Made by a program: the position numbers and the translations under genes
Assembly (NCBI RefSeq): GCF_016031625.1
Contig: NZ_JACCHP010000004.1
Coordinates: 186,001-250,000 of the forward strand
Source: Bradyrhizobium agreste
GTDB lineage: Bacteria; Pseudomonadota; Alphaproteobacteria; Rhizobiales; Xanthobacteraceae
DNA length: 64,000 bases
Direction of reading: 5' to 3'
Notes under the pieces: generated by a model
What the model saw: the letters and a program-made list of their open reading frames with translations, nothing else
Database searches by the model: none
Told to the model about the DNA's origin: nothing
Part shown: one piece after another, positions 26,699 to 35,945 of the stretch
Numbering within the stretch: the first letter of the stretch is position 1
How the letters are laid out: every line of letters begins with the position of its first letter

Positions 26699-29038
26699 TC
26701 AGTTCTCCTTGCTTGCCCGAACCGGATCGAACGCGCGGATCGGCGGCAGATTGCCGGTGAACTTCTCCACCTCGACGGTCGTCAACTGACCGGTGCAGCC
26801 CTGCGCCAGGGACGAGGTGCCGACGTCGCGGGTCAGCACGTTCGGATTGCCGTGAACGCAAAGCGGCGCCTCGTCTTCGGGATCCATCGGATCATACCAC
26901 GCGCCAGTCGGAAGCTGGACCACGCCGGGCGCGATGCCGTCGGTGACGTGGACCGCGGCGAGGCACGCGCCGCGCTCGTTGAACAAGCGGATGATGTCAC
27001 CGTCCTTGATGCCGCGCGCCTCCGCGTCGACCGGGTTCATGCGCGCGACCTCGCGACCGCGATGCTTTGAGCTGAGCGAATGCCCGCCGAAATCCAGCTG
27101 GCTGTGCAGGCGCGTCACCGGCTGGTTGGCGACGAGGAAGCATGGTGCACCTCGCTTGGGAATATCGGTCTTGTCGAGCCAGACCGGATGTCCGGGACAA
27201 TCCGCATCACCGTGCCCTGCGATCTTGGCCGAGAAGATCTCGATGCGTCCGCTCGGCGTCGGCAAGGCGTGATTGACCGGATCCTCGCGAAAGCGGCGCA
27301 GCCGGCCGCCGTCATCGGGCTGCTGCGGCACGATCAGGCTGCCGCGCGCCCAGAATTCTTCGAAGCTTGGCGCTTCGAGGCCGCGCTTGGCAAGCGAGGC
27401 GCGGGTCGGCTCGTAGAGATGTTCCAGCCATTGCCGCGACGTGCGCCCTTCGGTGAAGGGCTCACGCGCTCCGAGACGTTCGGCGAGATCGGCGAAGATG
27501 TCGTAATCGTCGCGCGCAAGCCCAAACGGCTCGGCGATCCGGTGCATCGCGACCATCAGGGGATCGTTGGTGGAATAGCCGATATCCTCGCGCTCCAGCG
27601 TCATCGTCGCGGGCAGCACGATGTCGGCGTGGCGGGCGGTGGCGGTCCAGGCGAGCTCGTGCACGACCAGCGTGTCCACCCTTGCGAAGGCCTTGCGCAG
27701 GCGGTTGATGTCCTGATGGTGATGGAAGGGATTGCCGCCCGCCCAGTAGACCAGACGAATATCCGGATAGGTCCGCGTCTCGCCGTTGTAGCGATATGTG
27801 GTGCCGGGATTGAGCAGCATGTCGGCGATGCGCGCCACCGGAATGAAATCGGCAACGCCGTTGCGGCCCTGCCCCAGCGTCGGTCCCGGCACGTCGTTGA
27901 CGCGGCGGCCGTAATAGCCGATCGCACCCAGCGAATAGGCATAGCCGCCGCCGGGAAGGCCAATCTGGCCGAGGGCGGCCGCCAGCACCATGCCCATCCA
28001 TACCGGCTGCTCGCCATGCTCGGCGCGCTGCAGCGAATGGGAGACGGTGACGAGCGCGCGCTTTCCGGCAAGGCGCCGCGCCAGCTTGCGGATCGCATCC
28101 GCCTGGACGCCGCAGATCGCGGCGGCCCATTCGGCGTGCTTGGCTTGCCCGTCGCTCTCGCCGGTCAGATAGCGCAGGAAGATTGGCCAGCCCTCGGTGT
28201 AGCGATCGAGGAAGGCCTGATCGTGCAGGTTCTCGCTCACCAGCGTATGGACGATGCCGAGCATCAAGGCCGTGTCGTTGCCGGGAACGCAGGTCATCCA
28301 GTCGGCGCCGGCCTCGACCGGCAGATCGTCGCGCAGCGGGCTGACCAGGACGAACTCGCAGCCGCGCGCCCGCGCCGCCGCCATGGCGCCGCGCTCGACA
28401 TGCTTGCTGATCGAGCCGCCCGCCACCATGGAGTTCTTCAGCGCCATGCCGCCGAACGCCAGCACGATGTCCGTCTCGGCCGCAATCTGCTCCCAGGTGA
28501 CGTTGCGCTTGGTGATGTCCTCGTAGCCGGCCAGGATCTGCGGCAGCAGCACCGAGGACGCACCGGACGAATAGGTGTTGACCGAGCGTACATAGCCGCC
28601 CATCGCGATATTGAGGAAGCGATGCACCTGGCTCTGGGCGTGATGGAAGCGCCCGGCACTGGACCAGCCATAGGAGCCGCCGAACACGGCGCCGGGTCCG
28701 CGGGTGTCGCGAATGCGGCCAAGCTCGTCGCCGAGCAGATCCAGCGCCTTCTCCCAGCTGACGGAGACGAACTCGTCGCGGCCGCGCCGATCGTCGGGGC
28801 CCGGCCCGCGCTCGAGCCAGCCGCGGCGAATTGCCGGCTGGGCGATGCGGGCCTGGTGGCGGAGCGCGCCGGGAAAATTGTCGATGATGCCGTTCGGATC
28901 GGGATCGCCCGCATAGGCCCTGACCTCCAGCCCGGTCGCGCCCTGACGCGCGGAGAACACGCCCCAATGCGAGGTGTGCGGCTTGAAGCCGTCCGACAGG
29001 TCAAGCCCGGGGTCGGGGAAGCCAATCATGTCGTCCAT
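26699..29038 (-). CDS. BisC/TorZ-like molybdopterin oxidoreductase (S- or N-oxide reductase)
   Basis: A 779-residue bis-MGD enzyme of the DMSO reductase family, nearest in layout to biotin/methionine sulfoxide reductase BisC. The molybdenum Ser ligand is expected in NTYSSGASSVLLPQ. Substrate and cofactor blocks include GGSYGWSSAGRFHHAQSQ, YWAGGNPFHHHQDINRLRKA, HELAWTATARHADIVLPATM and LARQ-like C-terminal cofactor contacts. There is no Tat or Sec signal, so it is cytoplasmic like BisC. ATG 29038 has AAGGA upstream. It is joined to osmC by a one-base gap and followed by msrA. Reduction of methionine sulfoxide or a similar S-oxide is likely but the substrate is not proven. Confidence 0.92.
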   Translation of the reverse strand: MDDMIGFPDPGLDLSDGFKPHTSHWGVFSARQGATGLEVRAYAGDPDPNGIIDNFPGALRHQARIAQPAIRRGWLERGPGPDDRRGRDEFVSVSWEKALDLLGDELGRIRDTRGPGAVFGGSYGWSSAGRFHHAQSQVHRFLNIAMGGYVRSVNTYSSGASSVLLPQILAGYEDITKRNVTWEQIAAETDIVLAFGGMALKNSMVAGGSISKHVERGAMAAARARGCEFVLVSPLRDDLPVEAGADWMTCVPGNDTALMLGIVHTLVSENLHDQAFLDRYTEGWPIFLRYLTGESDGQAKHAEWAAAICGVQADAIRKLARRLAGKRALVTVSHSLQRAEHGEQPVWMGMVLAAALGQIGLPGGGYAYSLGAIGYYGRRVNDVPGPTLGQGRNGVADFIPVARIADMLLNPGTTYRYNGETRTYPDIRLVYWAGGNPFHHHQDINRLRKAFARVDTLVVHELAWTATARHADIVLPATMTLEREDIGYSTNDPLMVAMHRIAEPFGLARDDYDIFADLAERLGAREPFTEGRTSRQWLEHLYEPTRASLAKRGLEAPSFEEFWARGSLIVPQQPDDGGRLRRFREDPVNHALPTPSGRIEIFSAKIAGHGDADCPGHPVWLDKTDIPKRGAPCFLVANQPVTRLHSQLDFGGHSLSSKHRGREVARMNPVDAEARGIKDGDIIRLFNERGACLAAVHVTDGIAPGVVQLPTGAWYDPMDPEDEAPLCVHGNPNVLTRDVGTSSLAQGCTGQLTTVEVEKFTGNLPPIRAFDPVRASKEN

Positions 29039-29221
29039 TTCTGATCCTTGTTCCGGCGGCCTCGGCAACGGGTGGTAATATACCGGCCCGCTCCGGACGC
29101 CGTCGAGATCAGAGTTGACGGGAACGCTGACCTGCCCCGCGCAAAGCCAGCCTCAAGTCCGTTGACACCCCCGAACGTTCATCGCGCGCGTCATGGCGCT
29201 CTTTTTGGCGCCGACGCTGCG

Positions 29222-29404
29222 TCATCCGCGTGCGCAGCAATCGACCAGCAGATTCCAGATCCGCTGCGTCTCTTCTCTCTTGTTCGCCTCCGACACGTTC
29301 TCCGCACTCGACTGATCGAACGCGGCGATGGTGTGGGGTTGGCGAGGCACGATCCACCGCTCCGAAATCGGGTCGTACCATTTGCCGATATTGATCTCAA
29401 TCAC
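29222..29404 (-). CDS. Possible small protein of unknown function
   Basis: A 60-residue frame from GTG 29404, beginning MIEINIGKWYDPISERWIVP and ending in LLVDCCARG. Third-position GC is high, as in neighbouring genes, and the composition is protein-like. No clear ribosome site is visible and I recognise no family. It could be cotranscribed towards the BisC-like gene. Confidence 0.45.
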   Translation of the reverse strand: MIEINIGKWYDPISERWIVPRQPHTIAAFDQSSAENVSEANKREETQRIWNLLVDCCARG

Positions 29405-29527
29405 GTCGGTCGACTCACAGATTGACAGGCTCGGGCGATGCGCCCCGCGCGTCCTGATTGGAGCCCGTGTGGCGCGCCTCCCGATTCACCAATCAGGAGA
29501 TCGCATGATCGTTCCCGGCCCGCGGCA

Positions 29528-29722
29528 TCAGCATGGACGGGCCGGATGCAGTGTGCGCGGATGTCGCTCATGCAGCAATCGCGCCAGCTCCTCACGCTCG
29601 GTGTCGCGGCCCTTCATCGCGGTCTCGAACAGCGCCTCCTGGATGTCGCGAGGCATGTCGCCCCATACGTCCATCGCCGCACGTCCGAGCAGGCCCGCAA
29701 AATGATCCACTCCATCGCTCAT
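29528..29722 (-). CDS. Small hypothetical protein
   Basis: A 64-residue protein starting MSDGVDHFAGLLGRAAMDVW and continuing with PRDIQEALFETAM, which reads as amphipathic helices. ATG 29722 has GGGAGAG about five bases upstream; a longer frame to 29830 is possible. It resembles short uncharacterised proteins of rhizobia in style, but no function is known to me. It lies 124 bp after the SDR gene on the same strand. Confidence 0.6.
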   Translation of the reverse strand: MSDGVDHFAGLLGRAAMDVWGDMPRDIQEALFETAMKGRDTEREELARLLHERHPRTLHPARPC

Positions 29723-29846
29723 TCGGCTCTCCCGATCTGCACACGGGAATGGAACAGCGGCGGCCGCTCCGCGTTCCACTGCCATCGTGAAGCCGCCATG
29801 ATCGTCGCGAAGCGGGCTCATCTTCGGCACCTACAGGAGTATCCGA

Positions 29847-30704
29847 TCAGATGAACGGCTTGCCACCGGTGACGGGCAACGTCGCCCCCGACGTGTAGCT
29901 CGAAAGCGGATCCGCCAGCATGACATAGGCCGTCGCGAGCTCGGCCGGCTGGCCGGCGCGCTGCATCGGCACCTGCTGGCCGAAGTTCTTGACCCTTTCC
30001 TCCGACATGGTCGAGGGAATCAGCGGCGTCCAGATCGGACCCGGGGCGACCGCATTGACCCGGATGCCCTTCTCGGCCAGCATCTGCGCGAGCCCGCCGG
30101 TGAAATTCTGGATGGCGCCCTTGGTCGTGGCGTAGGCCAGCAGGCTCGGGTTCGGCATGTCGGAATTCACCGAGGCCGTGTTGATGATCGCGGAGCCCGG
30201 CCGCATGTGGGGGACGGCAGCCTTGGCCAGATAGAACATGGCGTGGATGTTCGTCTCGAACGTCCGCCGCCATTCGTCGTCGCTGATATCGGCGATGTCC
30301 TTGAACGTCGCCTGATGGGCAGCGTTGTTGACGAGGATGTCGATGCCGCCAAGCTCCTCGACGGTGCGACGCACGATGGCGCGGCAATGCTCGGGATTGC
30401 TGATATCGCCCGGGATCAGGATGGCCTTGCGTCCCTCCCGCTCGACCAGCACCTTGACCTCGGCCGCATCCTCGTCCTCGTTCAAATAGGAGATGACGAT
30501 GTCCGCGCCTTCACGCGCATAGGCGATCGCCACCGCGCGGCCGATGCCGCTGTCGCCGCCCGTGATGATGGCCTTCTTTCCAGCAAGACGGCCGGAGCCC
30601 TTGTAACTCTCCTCGCCGTGATCGGGGCGCGGCTGCATGGCCCGCGTCGAGCCCGGCATCGGCTGCTGCTGTGCAGGATAAGGCGGCTTTGGATAGTCGA
30701 CCAT
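29847..30704 (-). CDS. SDR family oxidoreductase (YhdF/YdaD-like)
   Basis: A 285-residue short-chain dehydrogenase. The NAD(P) motif is TGGDSGIGRAVAIAYAREGA. NNAAHQ follows, and the catalytic Ser and Tyr-Lys lie in INTASVNSD and YATTKGA. The N-terminal Pro/Gln-rich lead (YPKPPYPAQQQPMPG) is typical of the general stress-related subgroup. ATG 30704 has GGGAG upstream. Its substrate is unknown. Confidence 0.95.
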   Translation of the reverse strand: MVDYPKPPYPAQQQPMPGSTRAMQPRPDHGEESYKGSGRLAGKKAIITGGDSGIGRAVAIAYAREGADIVISYLNEDEDAAEVKVLVEREGRKAILIPGDISNPEHCRAIVRRTVEELGGIDILVNNAAHQATFKDIADISDDEWRRTFETNIHAMFYLAKAAVPHMRPGSAIINTASVNSDMPNPSLLAYATTKGAIQNFTGGLAQMLAEKGIRVNAVAPGPIWTPLIPSTMSEERVKNFGQQVPMQRAGQPAELATAYVMLADPLSSYTSGATLPVTGGKPFI

Positions 30705-31116
30705 GGACAACTCCCGGCGTTTGCTGCGCTAACGGAGCGCTGCCGAAAGTGTTCCTGCGGTCGTCCGGGGTTCCACTGGCGCGGTCGGCATCGGCGGTCT
30801 GGATCGGGGCGCCCTGCTCCAGCGCCGCGCCGGATGCGGCGACCAGCTCCACCTCGCAGCCGGCGAGCGCGATGATCTCGGCGGCAATCTACGGTCTTGG
30901 CTACGCGTAGCGTCCCCGCGAACGAGCCACGCTCCACCCGTGAATCATCGACTGCTCCTCTCAAGTCCCAAAGGCCTCGCGAGAAAGTGTTCGACAGCGG
31001 CGCAAGCTGCCGACAATCGTAGCAATTCGGCATTGCTTTCTTCTGAATGCCCCACCAACGGCAGCCAATGCGGCACAAACGCGCAAAGATGCCTCGATGC
31101 CAATCGGGAGCTGAGC
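30705..31116 (-). other. 412-bp intergenic region
   Basis: Divergent region between the SDR (-) and the GlcD-like gene (+). It contains a short stretch at 30787-30888 that resembles part of ModD (listed separately). The open frame upstream of the GlcD-like start (30940-31116) has no family-like sequence and is taken as leader. Confidence 0.45.
30787..30888 (-). pseudogene. Possible modD gene fragment
   Basis: On the minus strand about 34 codons read IAAEIIALAGCEVELVAASG and on to ALEQGAPIQTADAD. This resembles the segment of ModD (nicotinate-nucleotide-pyrophosphorylase-like, linked to molybdate transport genes) where LAGA..E..AASG..L..GA occurs. A stop codon lies directly upstream, and the frame loses protein character downstream. 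If real it is a dead remnant; the match is from memory and short. Confidence 0.3.
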
Positions 31117-32556
31117 ATGTCCCAGTCAGTACACGTTCGGGCCTTTCGCGACCTTGTAGGCGACGGAGGCGTCATTGACGACCCGGAGCGGATGGCTACC
31201 TACACGACGGATCAACGCCAGCTCTCCACGGGCTCGACGTTTGCCGTGCTGAAGCCGACGACGACGAAGCAAGTCGCCGACATCGTGCGGCTGGCGGCGT
31301 ATCATGGTATCGGAATCGTTCCGCAGGGCGGCAACACCAGCTACTGCGGAGGCGCGACGCCCGACGCCTCCGGACGCCAGATTATCGTGAGCCTCGAGCG
31401 GATGGACAGGATTCGCGAAGTCGATCCCGTCTCCATGAGCATCTCTGTGGACGCCGGCACCATCCTGAAGAACGCACAGGACGCCGCGGCGGCCGCCGGA
31501 CTTCTGTTGCCGCTCAGCCTCGGCGCGGAAGGCAGTTGCCGGATCGGCGGTAACATCGGGACGAATGCCGGCGGACTGTCGGTCGTCAGGTACGGGATGA
31601 CGCGCGATCTGCTGCTCGGAATCGAGGCGGTGCTGGCGGACGGCACGGTAGTTTCCGACATGCGTAAGCTGCGGAAAAACAATACCGGCTACGACATCAA
31701 GCAGTGCTTCGTCGGCAGCGAGGGAACTCTTGGCATCATCACGGGCGCGGTGCTGCGTCTGGCGCCCTTGCCGATCCGTCGCGCGACTGCCTGGCTGAAA
31801 CTGGCGCGGGGCGCGCCGCTCGCCGAGCTTCTCGCGCTGGTGCGCCGCGAATCCGCGGACATGGTGACCACGTTCGAATTTATGGCGGCCCGATCGATCA
31901 CGCTCGCAACCGAAGCAATGACCGATCCGCCCTCCCTTCCAGCAGGTCCAGAAGGCGCCGTTCTCGTCGAGTTCGCCTCTTCCTCGCGCCATCTCGATCT
32001 GGACGAACTGATGGAAGCCGTTCTGGCCGAGGTGATCGAGGCCGGATGGGTCGAGGACGCGTTCCTGGCGCAGAGCGGATCGCAGCGGACCGCGATGTGG
32101 CGGCTCCGCGAGACCATCCCGGAGGGCGAGAAGCGCCGGAACGGATCGGTCAAGCACGACATCTCGGTACCGCTGTCGTCCATTCAACGCTTTCTGGATC
32201 TAGCCGGCTCGCAGGTGCGATCGTATGACGCCGACCTTGAGCTCTCCGTGTACGGCCATGTCGGCGACGGCAACCTGCACTACAACGTGCTCGTTCCTGC
32301 CGGCGTCGACCGGATCGAGTTCACCAAGCGGATCGAAAGCAGCCTGTCTCTGCAACTCTACGACACCGCCGCGGCGCTCGGCGGCACGTTCAGCGCGGAG
32401 CACGGCGTCGGCCGTTTTAAGAGGCATCTTCTGGAACGGTACGGTGATGTCGGGCGTATCGCGGCGATGCGCCGGATCAAGACCGCCTTTGATCCGGCGG
32501 ACATCATGAACGCCGGCGCGATCGTTTGCCCATTGGGAGAGAAGTCTGCGCGTTGA
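31117..32556 (+). CDS. FAD-binding oxidoreductase, GlcD / D-2-hydroxyglutarate dehydrogenase type
   Basis: A 479-residue flavoprotein of the VAO family. FAD-binding PQGGNTSYCGGATPD lies near residue 75, then GGNIGTNAGG and CFVGSEGTLGIITGAVLRL. The C-terminal substrate and metal region reads YGHVGDGNLHYNV and FSAEHGVGRFKR. The family oxidises D-2-hydroxy acids such as D-lactate, glycolate or D-2-hydroxyglutarate. ATG 31117 has GGGAG seven bases before it. As a single-subunit form without glcE/glcF, D-2-hydroxyglutarate or a related 2-hydroxy acid is more likely than glycolate. It opens the accessory catabolic region. Confidence 0.93.
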   Translation: MSQSVHVRAFRDLVGDGGVIDDPERMATYTTDQRQLSTGSTFAVLKPTTTKQVADIVRLAAYHGIGIVPQGGNTSYCGGATPDASGRQIIVSLERMDRIREVDPVSMSISVDAGTILKNAQDAAAAAGLLLPLSLGAEGSCRIGGNIGTNAGGLSVVRYGMTRDLLLGIEAVLADGTVVSDMRKLRKNNTGYDIKQCFVGSEGTLGIITGAVLRLAPLPIRRATAWLKLARGAPLAELLALVRRESADMVTTFEFMAARSITLATEAMTDPPSLPAGPEGAVLVEFASSSRHLDLDELMEAVLAEVIEAGWVEDAFLAQSGSQRTAMWRLRETIPEGEKRRNGSVKHDISVPLSSIQRFLDLAGSQVRSYDADLELSVYGHVGDGNLHYNVLVPAGVDRIEFTKRIESSLSLQLYDTAAALGGTFSAEHGVGRFKRHLLERYGDVGRIAAMRRIKTAFDPADIMNAGAIVCPLGEKSAR

Positions 32557-32863
32557 ACCATCGGCCGGCGAGTTGGCGATGCTTTCCAAACGGTGGGACT
32601 TCGGGCGATGCACCTCGATCAGCCAAATCGTCGTGTCCATAAAGAAAGAGCCACTCCGAAGGAGTGGCTCAAGTTGGGGAGGAAACGCCCCTTAGGATGA
32701 TCAGGCCGCGACCTGTTCGATCGGGAGCATGGCAGACAGAGACTCTCGGCCGCGGGCCTCTGCGATGAACGTTAAATCCCGCACGCAGATGGGGATCTTC
32801 GAGCACCGCTCCAAATCCTTTGCTCGCCACGGTACGCGTCGGGCCTGACGTCCGGCTCGATCT
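32557..32863 (-). other. 307-bp region between converging genes
   Basis: Contains the terminator hairpin at 32648-32670. A short minus-strand frame ending in RESLSAMLPIEQVAA (stop at 32701) looks protein-like, but only a 27-residue version from a GTG is possible and it has no ribosome site, so it is not called. Confidence 0.4.
32641..32670 (-). terminator. Rho-independent terminator (minus strand)
   Basis: GAGCCACTCC (32648-32657) and GGAGTGGCTC (32661-32670) form a perfect 10-bp stem with a three-base loop. Read on the minus strand it is followed by TTTCTTT. It ends transcription coming from the DAO-family oxidase and may also stop the converging GlcD-like transcript. Confidence 0.85.
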
Positions 32864-34186
32864 TCAGATGGCGGCGATGTCCAGCTTCGAGCCGTCGACC
32901 AGACGCGACAGCCGGAACGGTGTGGGATCAACGCAAGGCGTGTCGTTGACGACAAGCTGTGCGGCCAGATAGCCGAGCCCCGGGCCCAGACCGAAGCCGT
33001 GACCCGAGCAGCCCGCCGCGAGCACGAGGCCTTCCACCCCGTCCACCTGCGACACCACGGGCACTGCGTCCGGCGTGCAATCGACGAAGCCGCCCCAGGC
33101 GCTGTCGATCTTAATCTCGCCGAGCTGGGGGAAGGTTTTCCGGACACTCTCCACCACTTGGCTCACCAGCCATTTCAATGGCGGGGGATCCAGCACGCGA
33201 TTCCGTTCGAAGATCCGATCATCGTTGGTCAGAAGCGCCGATATTGAATCCGGCCCCGAAACGAACGATCGGCCGACGCCAAGCCTGACGTTCTTCAGGC
33301 GACGCAAGAACTGCGGCATGAATTCCCGGCTGTACCTGATAGCTTGGGGCGTGATTTCGAGGTTCGCCTTGCCGCTGATCGCAAGCGTGTAGCTGCCATC
33401 CAGTCGGCGCGTGATCGTGCAGTAGGGTGTCGAGACCGCTTCGCCGATATTGATTGTGGGGGTGGAACGCAGCGCGGTCTGCCGGATGCTCGCTTGGGGG
33501 AAACTGCCCCCGAGCGGCCGAAGGAAGCGCGAGGACCAGGCGCCGGCGGCGCACAGCACCGCGTTGGTTCTGAGGTAGCCCTTTTCCGTGTGCACGCCCG
33601 CAATCCTGCCGTTGGCCAAGTCGAGCGCGCGCGCGGCGCATCCCTGGTGGATCGTGGCGCCCAGAGTTCTGGCCCCTTCGGCGATAGCCGGCGCGGCGAG
33701 CGCCGGTTCGGCTTTGCCGTCCCGAGCCGAATAGGTCCCGCCGACCCATTTGTCGCGCGCTTCGGGGACGCGCTCGGCCACCTCCGCGCGGCTCAGCACG
33801 CGGGTATCGACGCCGTACTCCCTGGCGACCTCGCGCCACTTTTCCCAGCCGGCGAGCACAGCCTCGTCGTGGGTCGCATAGACGAGACCGCAGCGGCGAA
33901 ATCCGAGATCCCGATTGATATCGCGCGTGAGCTCGTCCCACAGCCGCATGGACAGCACCGAGAGCGGCAGTTCGCGCCGGTCGCGATTCTGCTGGCGGCA
34001 CCAACCCCAGTTTCGGCTCGATTGTTCACAGGCGACGTGGCCCTTCTCGAGGAGCGCCACAGAGAGGCCGCGCTTCGCCAGGTAATAGGCGGCCGTAGAG
34101 CCGAGGATGCCGCCGCCGACGATGACGACGTCGGCCTGCGCGGGGAGACGCTCATCGCTGTGAATGCGCTCGACGTGAGGCGACAT
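32864..34186 (-). CDS. FAD-dependent oxidoreductase, DAO/DadA family (paralogue of 49961-51286)
   Basis: A 440-residue amine or amino-acid oxidase-like flavoprotein. The dinucleotide motif is VVIVGGGILGSTAAYYLAKR, with an unusual following block EQSSRNWGWCRQQNRD. The C-terminal AAGCSGHGFGLGPGLGYLAA closes the FAD site. ATG 34186 is chosen over an upstream TTG. The gene at 49961-51286 shares these blocks almost word for word, so the two arose by duplication. It follows the class III PLP enzyme by 351 bp on the same strand. Substrate unknown; a secondary amine or D-amino acid is usual for the fold. Confidence 0.9.
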   Translation of the reverse strand: MSPHVERIHSDERLPAQADVVIVGGGILGSTAAYYLAKRGLSVALLEKGHVACEQSSRNWGWCRQQNRDRRELPLSVLSMRLWDELTRDINRDLGFRRCGLVYATHDEAVLAGWEKWREVAREYGVDTRVLSRAEVAERVPEARDKWVGGTYSARDGKAEPALAAPAIAEGARTLGATIHQGCAARALDLANGRIAGVHTEKGYLRTNAVLCAAGAWSSRFLRPLGGSFPQASIRQTALRSTPTINIGEAVSTPYCTITRRLDGSYTLAISGKANLEITPQAIRYSREFMPQFLRRLKNVRLGVGRSFVSGPDSISALLTNDDRIFERNRVLDPPPLKWLVSQVVESVRKTFPQLGEIKIDSAWGGFVDCTPDAVPVVSQVDGVEGLVLAAGCSGHGFGLGPGLGYLAAQLVVNDTPCVDPTPFRLSRLVDGSKLDIAAI

Positions 34187-34537
34187 GTTCCAACGAACCT
34201 CGGCTGCCAAGAATGCGGATGCAAAGTTTCCGATCAGCCCTTCATCGCATTCTGCGCGCGATAGAATGTGCTGAAATCATCCAGGACTTCGCAAGGATGT
34301 TCGGGTTTCTGGCCGCTTGATTGAACGAAGCTGCTCAGGTGCGACCAAGTCCCAGTTCGGCGCGAGGGGCGACGCGGCCTGCTCGTCCGTTGGATCGCAC
34401 TCGTGCTTTATCCCGGGCGGGCACCCCTGGCCCGAACTGACGCCAAGGTGCAAATTTCATTTAAAGCCTGATCGGGTTTGATAGCCCGCGCTGCCGCTTG
34501 CACACGGAACGGTGCTGCCTCCGATGACGTCTGCGAT
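34187..34537 (-). other. 351-bp intergenic region
   Basis: No gene seen on either strand. It probably holds the promoter of the DAO-family gene at 32864-34186, since the distance to the upstream gene is too large for tight coupling. A short inverted pair AGAATGCG/CGCATTCT lies near 34211-34253. Confidence 0.4.
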
Positions 34538-35866
34538 CTAGCGTGCGATATTGATGAGCGCGCGCTCCATGGCTGTCAGGAACAGGTCGACGTGCTCCGC
34601 TTCGCAAACGAGCGGAGGGCGCACTTTAAGCGTATCTTCATTGGCCCCCGTCGTGCTGATAAGCAGGCCGTCATCCCGCATTGCGTTAACCAAGTCCAAA
34701 GCCATCGCACGACGACCCGGCGCCGGGGTTCCCTCAGCCCCTATATCGACGCCAAAGAAGAGCCCGGCGTTTCTGATAGCGCGAATCTCATGACGCTGCG
34801 TTGCGAGCTTCTCCAGTCCGGCGCGGAGACGCCGGCTTGTCGCAAGCGCCTTTTGCGGAATTTGGTCTCGCTGTAGGATCGTTAACACGGCGTTCGCTGT
34901 TGCTATCCCGACTGTGTTTCCAGCGAATGTGTTCGAGTAGCGAGCGGTGGCACCAAATTGGTCCATCCATGCTCTGCGACCGACGACAGCGCCAATCGGA
35001 AATCCGTTGCCCATCGGCTTGCCCAAGGTAACAAGATCCGGAACGATCCCATGGCGCTCGAAGCCCCACATGTGAGTACCAGTTCGTCCGAAGCCTGGTT
35101 GAACTTCGTCGGCAATGACAAGGCCACCCGCCTCCTGCACCGCCGCAACTCCGCTCGCGATGAAGCCAGGAGGATCTAGCCATACGCCATCGCTGGAAAA
35201 AATGCTGTCGATGAGCAGGGCCGCAACGCCGATGCCACGACGGCTCAGATCCATCATGGCTGAACGAATCTGTGTCTCGAAAAACTCCGCAGCCTGGGCT
35301 TCCGGTATGCCCGCCGGCCCGGGTAGGGACACCATCCGCACCAATGGGCTGAGCTTGACTGCGTGGCCCAGGTTCGGCGAAACCGCGGCCGTCGCAGCAC
35401 TCGTGCCGTGATAGGCATAAGTGGAAACGATCACGCCTTCGTTGCCGCTCGTACATCGCGCGATGCGCAGCGCCAGATCGTTGGATTCACTCCCCGTGCA
35501 GGTAAACACCACGCGGTCGAGCTCGTTTGGGAAAGTACCGACGAGCCGCTCTGCATAATCGACGAGCTTTGGCTCGAGATAGCGCGTATTGGCGCTTATT
35601 CGGCCCGCCTGCTCCGCCATGGCCGCGTTTACTTCGGGATGGCAATGGCCGAGACACGGCACGTTATTGTAGAAGTCGAGATAGGCCCGGCCGTCAGGAT
35701 CGTACAGCCACATACCTTCACCGCGAACGAAGTGCACGGGCCGGCGGTACTGGAGCCGATAAGAAGCGCCCAGAACTTTGTCACGACGAGCAATGAGCTC
35801 GGATTCCCGGCTGGGAAGGTCTGCTTCGCCAGGTCGGTAGCGATTGGGCATAAGATCTGTGGACAT
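34538..35866 (-). CDS. Class III PLP enzyme, phospho-lyase-like (ETNPPL/AGXT2L subfamily)
   Basis: A 442-residue fold-type I PLP enzyme usually labelled aminotransferase. The PLP Lys is K283 (LGKPMGNGFP) and the pyridine Asp is D253 (IADEVQPGFGR). Several blocks match the animal ethanolamine-phosphate and phosphohydroxylysine phospho-lyases more than true transaminases: YLDFYNNV, GHCHPEV, ANTRYLEP, GSESNDLALR and DTLKVRPPL. These enzymes remove phosphate and ammonia from an O-phospho amine to give an aldehyde. The adjacent APH-family kinase and aldehyde dehydrogenase supply the matching steps. The substrate is not identifiable; ordinary transamination remains possible. Confidence 0.85.
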   Translation of the reverse strand: MSTDLMPNRYRPGEADLPSRESELIARRDKVLGASYRLQYRRPVHFVRGEGMWLYDPDGRAYLDFYNNVPCLGHCHPEVNAAMAEQAGRISANTRYLEPKLVDYAERLVGTFPNELDRVVFTCTGSESNDLALRIARCTSGNEGVIVSTYAYHGTSAATAAVSPNLGHAVKLSPLVRMVSLPGPAGIPEAQAAEFFETQIRSAMMDLSRRGIGVAALLIDSIFSSDGVWLDPPGFIASGVAAVQEAGGLVIADEVQPGFGRTGTHMWGFERHGIVPDLVTLGKPMGNGFPIGAVVGRRAWMDQFGATARYSNTFAGNTVGIATANAVLTILQRDQIPQKALATSRRLRAGLEKLATQRHEIRAIRNAGLFFGVDIGAEGTPAPGRRAMALDLVNAMRDDGLLISTTGANEDTLKVRPPLVCEAEHVDLFLTAMERALINIAR

Positions 35867-35945
35867 GTGCAGCTGCCTTTTCGAAAGAGTACCGTGGTCA
35901 CTTCGGAACTTTACGGCCCTGTCAATCGAGCGAACCTAACCGGCG

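Noticed and set aside
27080..29044. 654-residue plus-strand frame opposite the BisC-like gene
   Set aside because: No domain-like sequence; antisense of a conserved molybdoenzyme.
32701..32787. 27-residue minus-strand peptide ending in MLPIEQVAA
   Set aside because: Protein-like ending but no ATG, no ribosome site and too short to judge.
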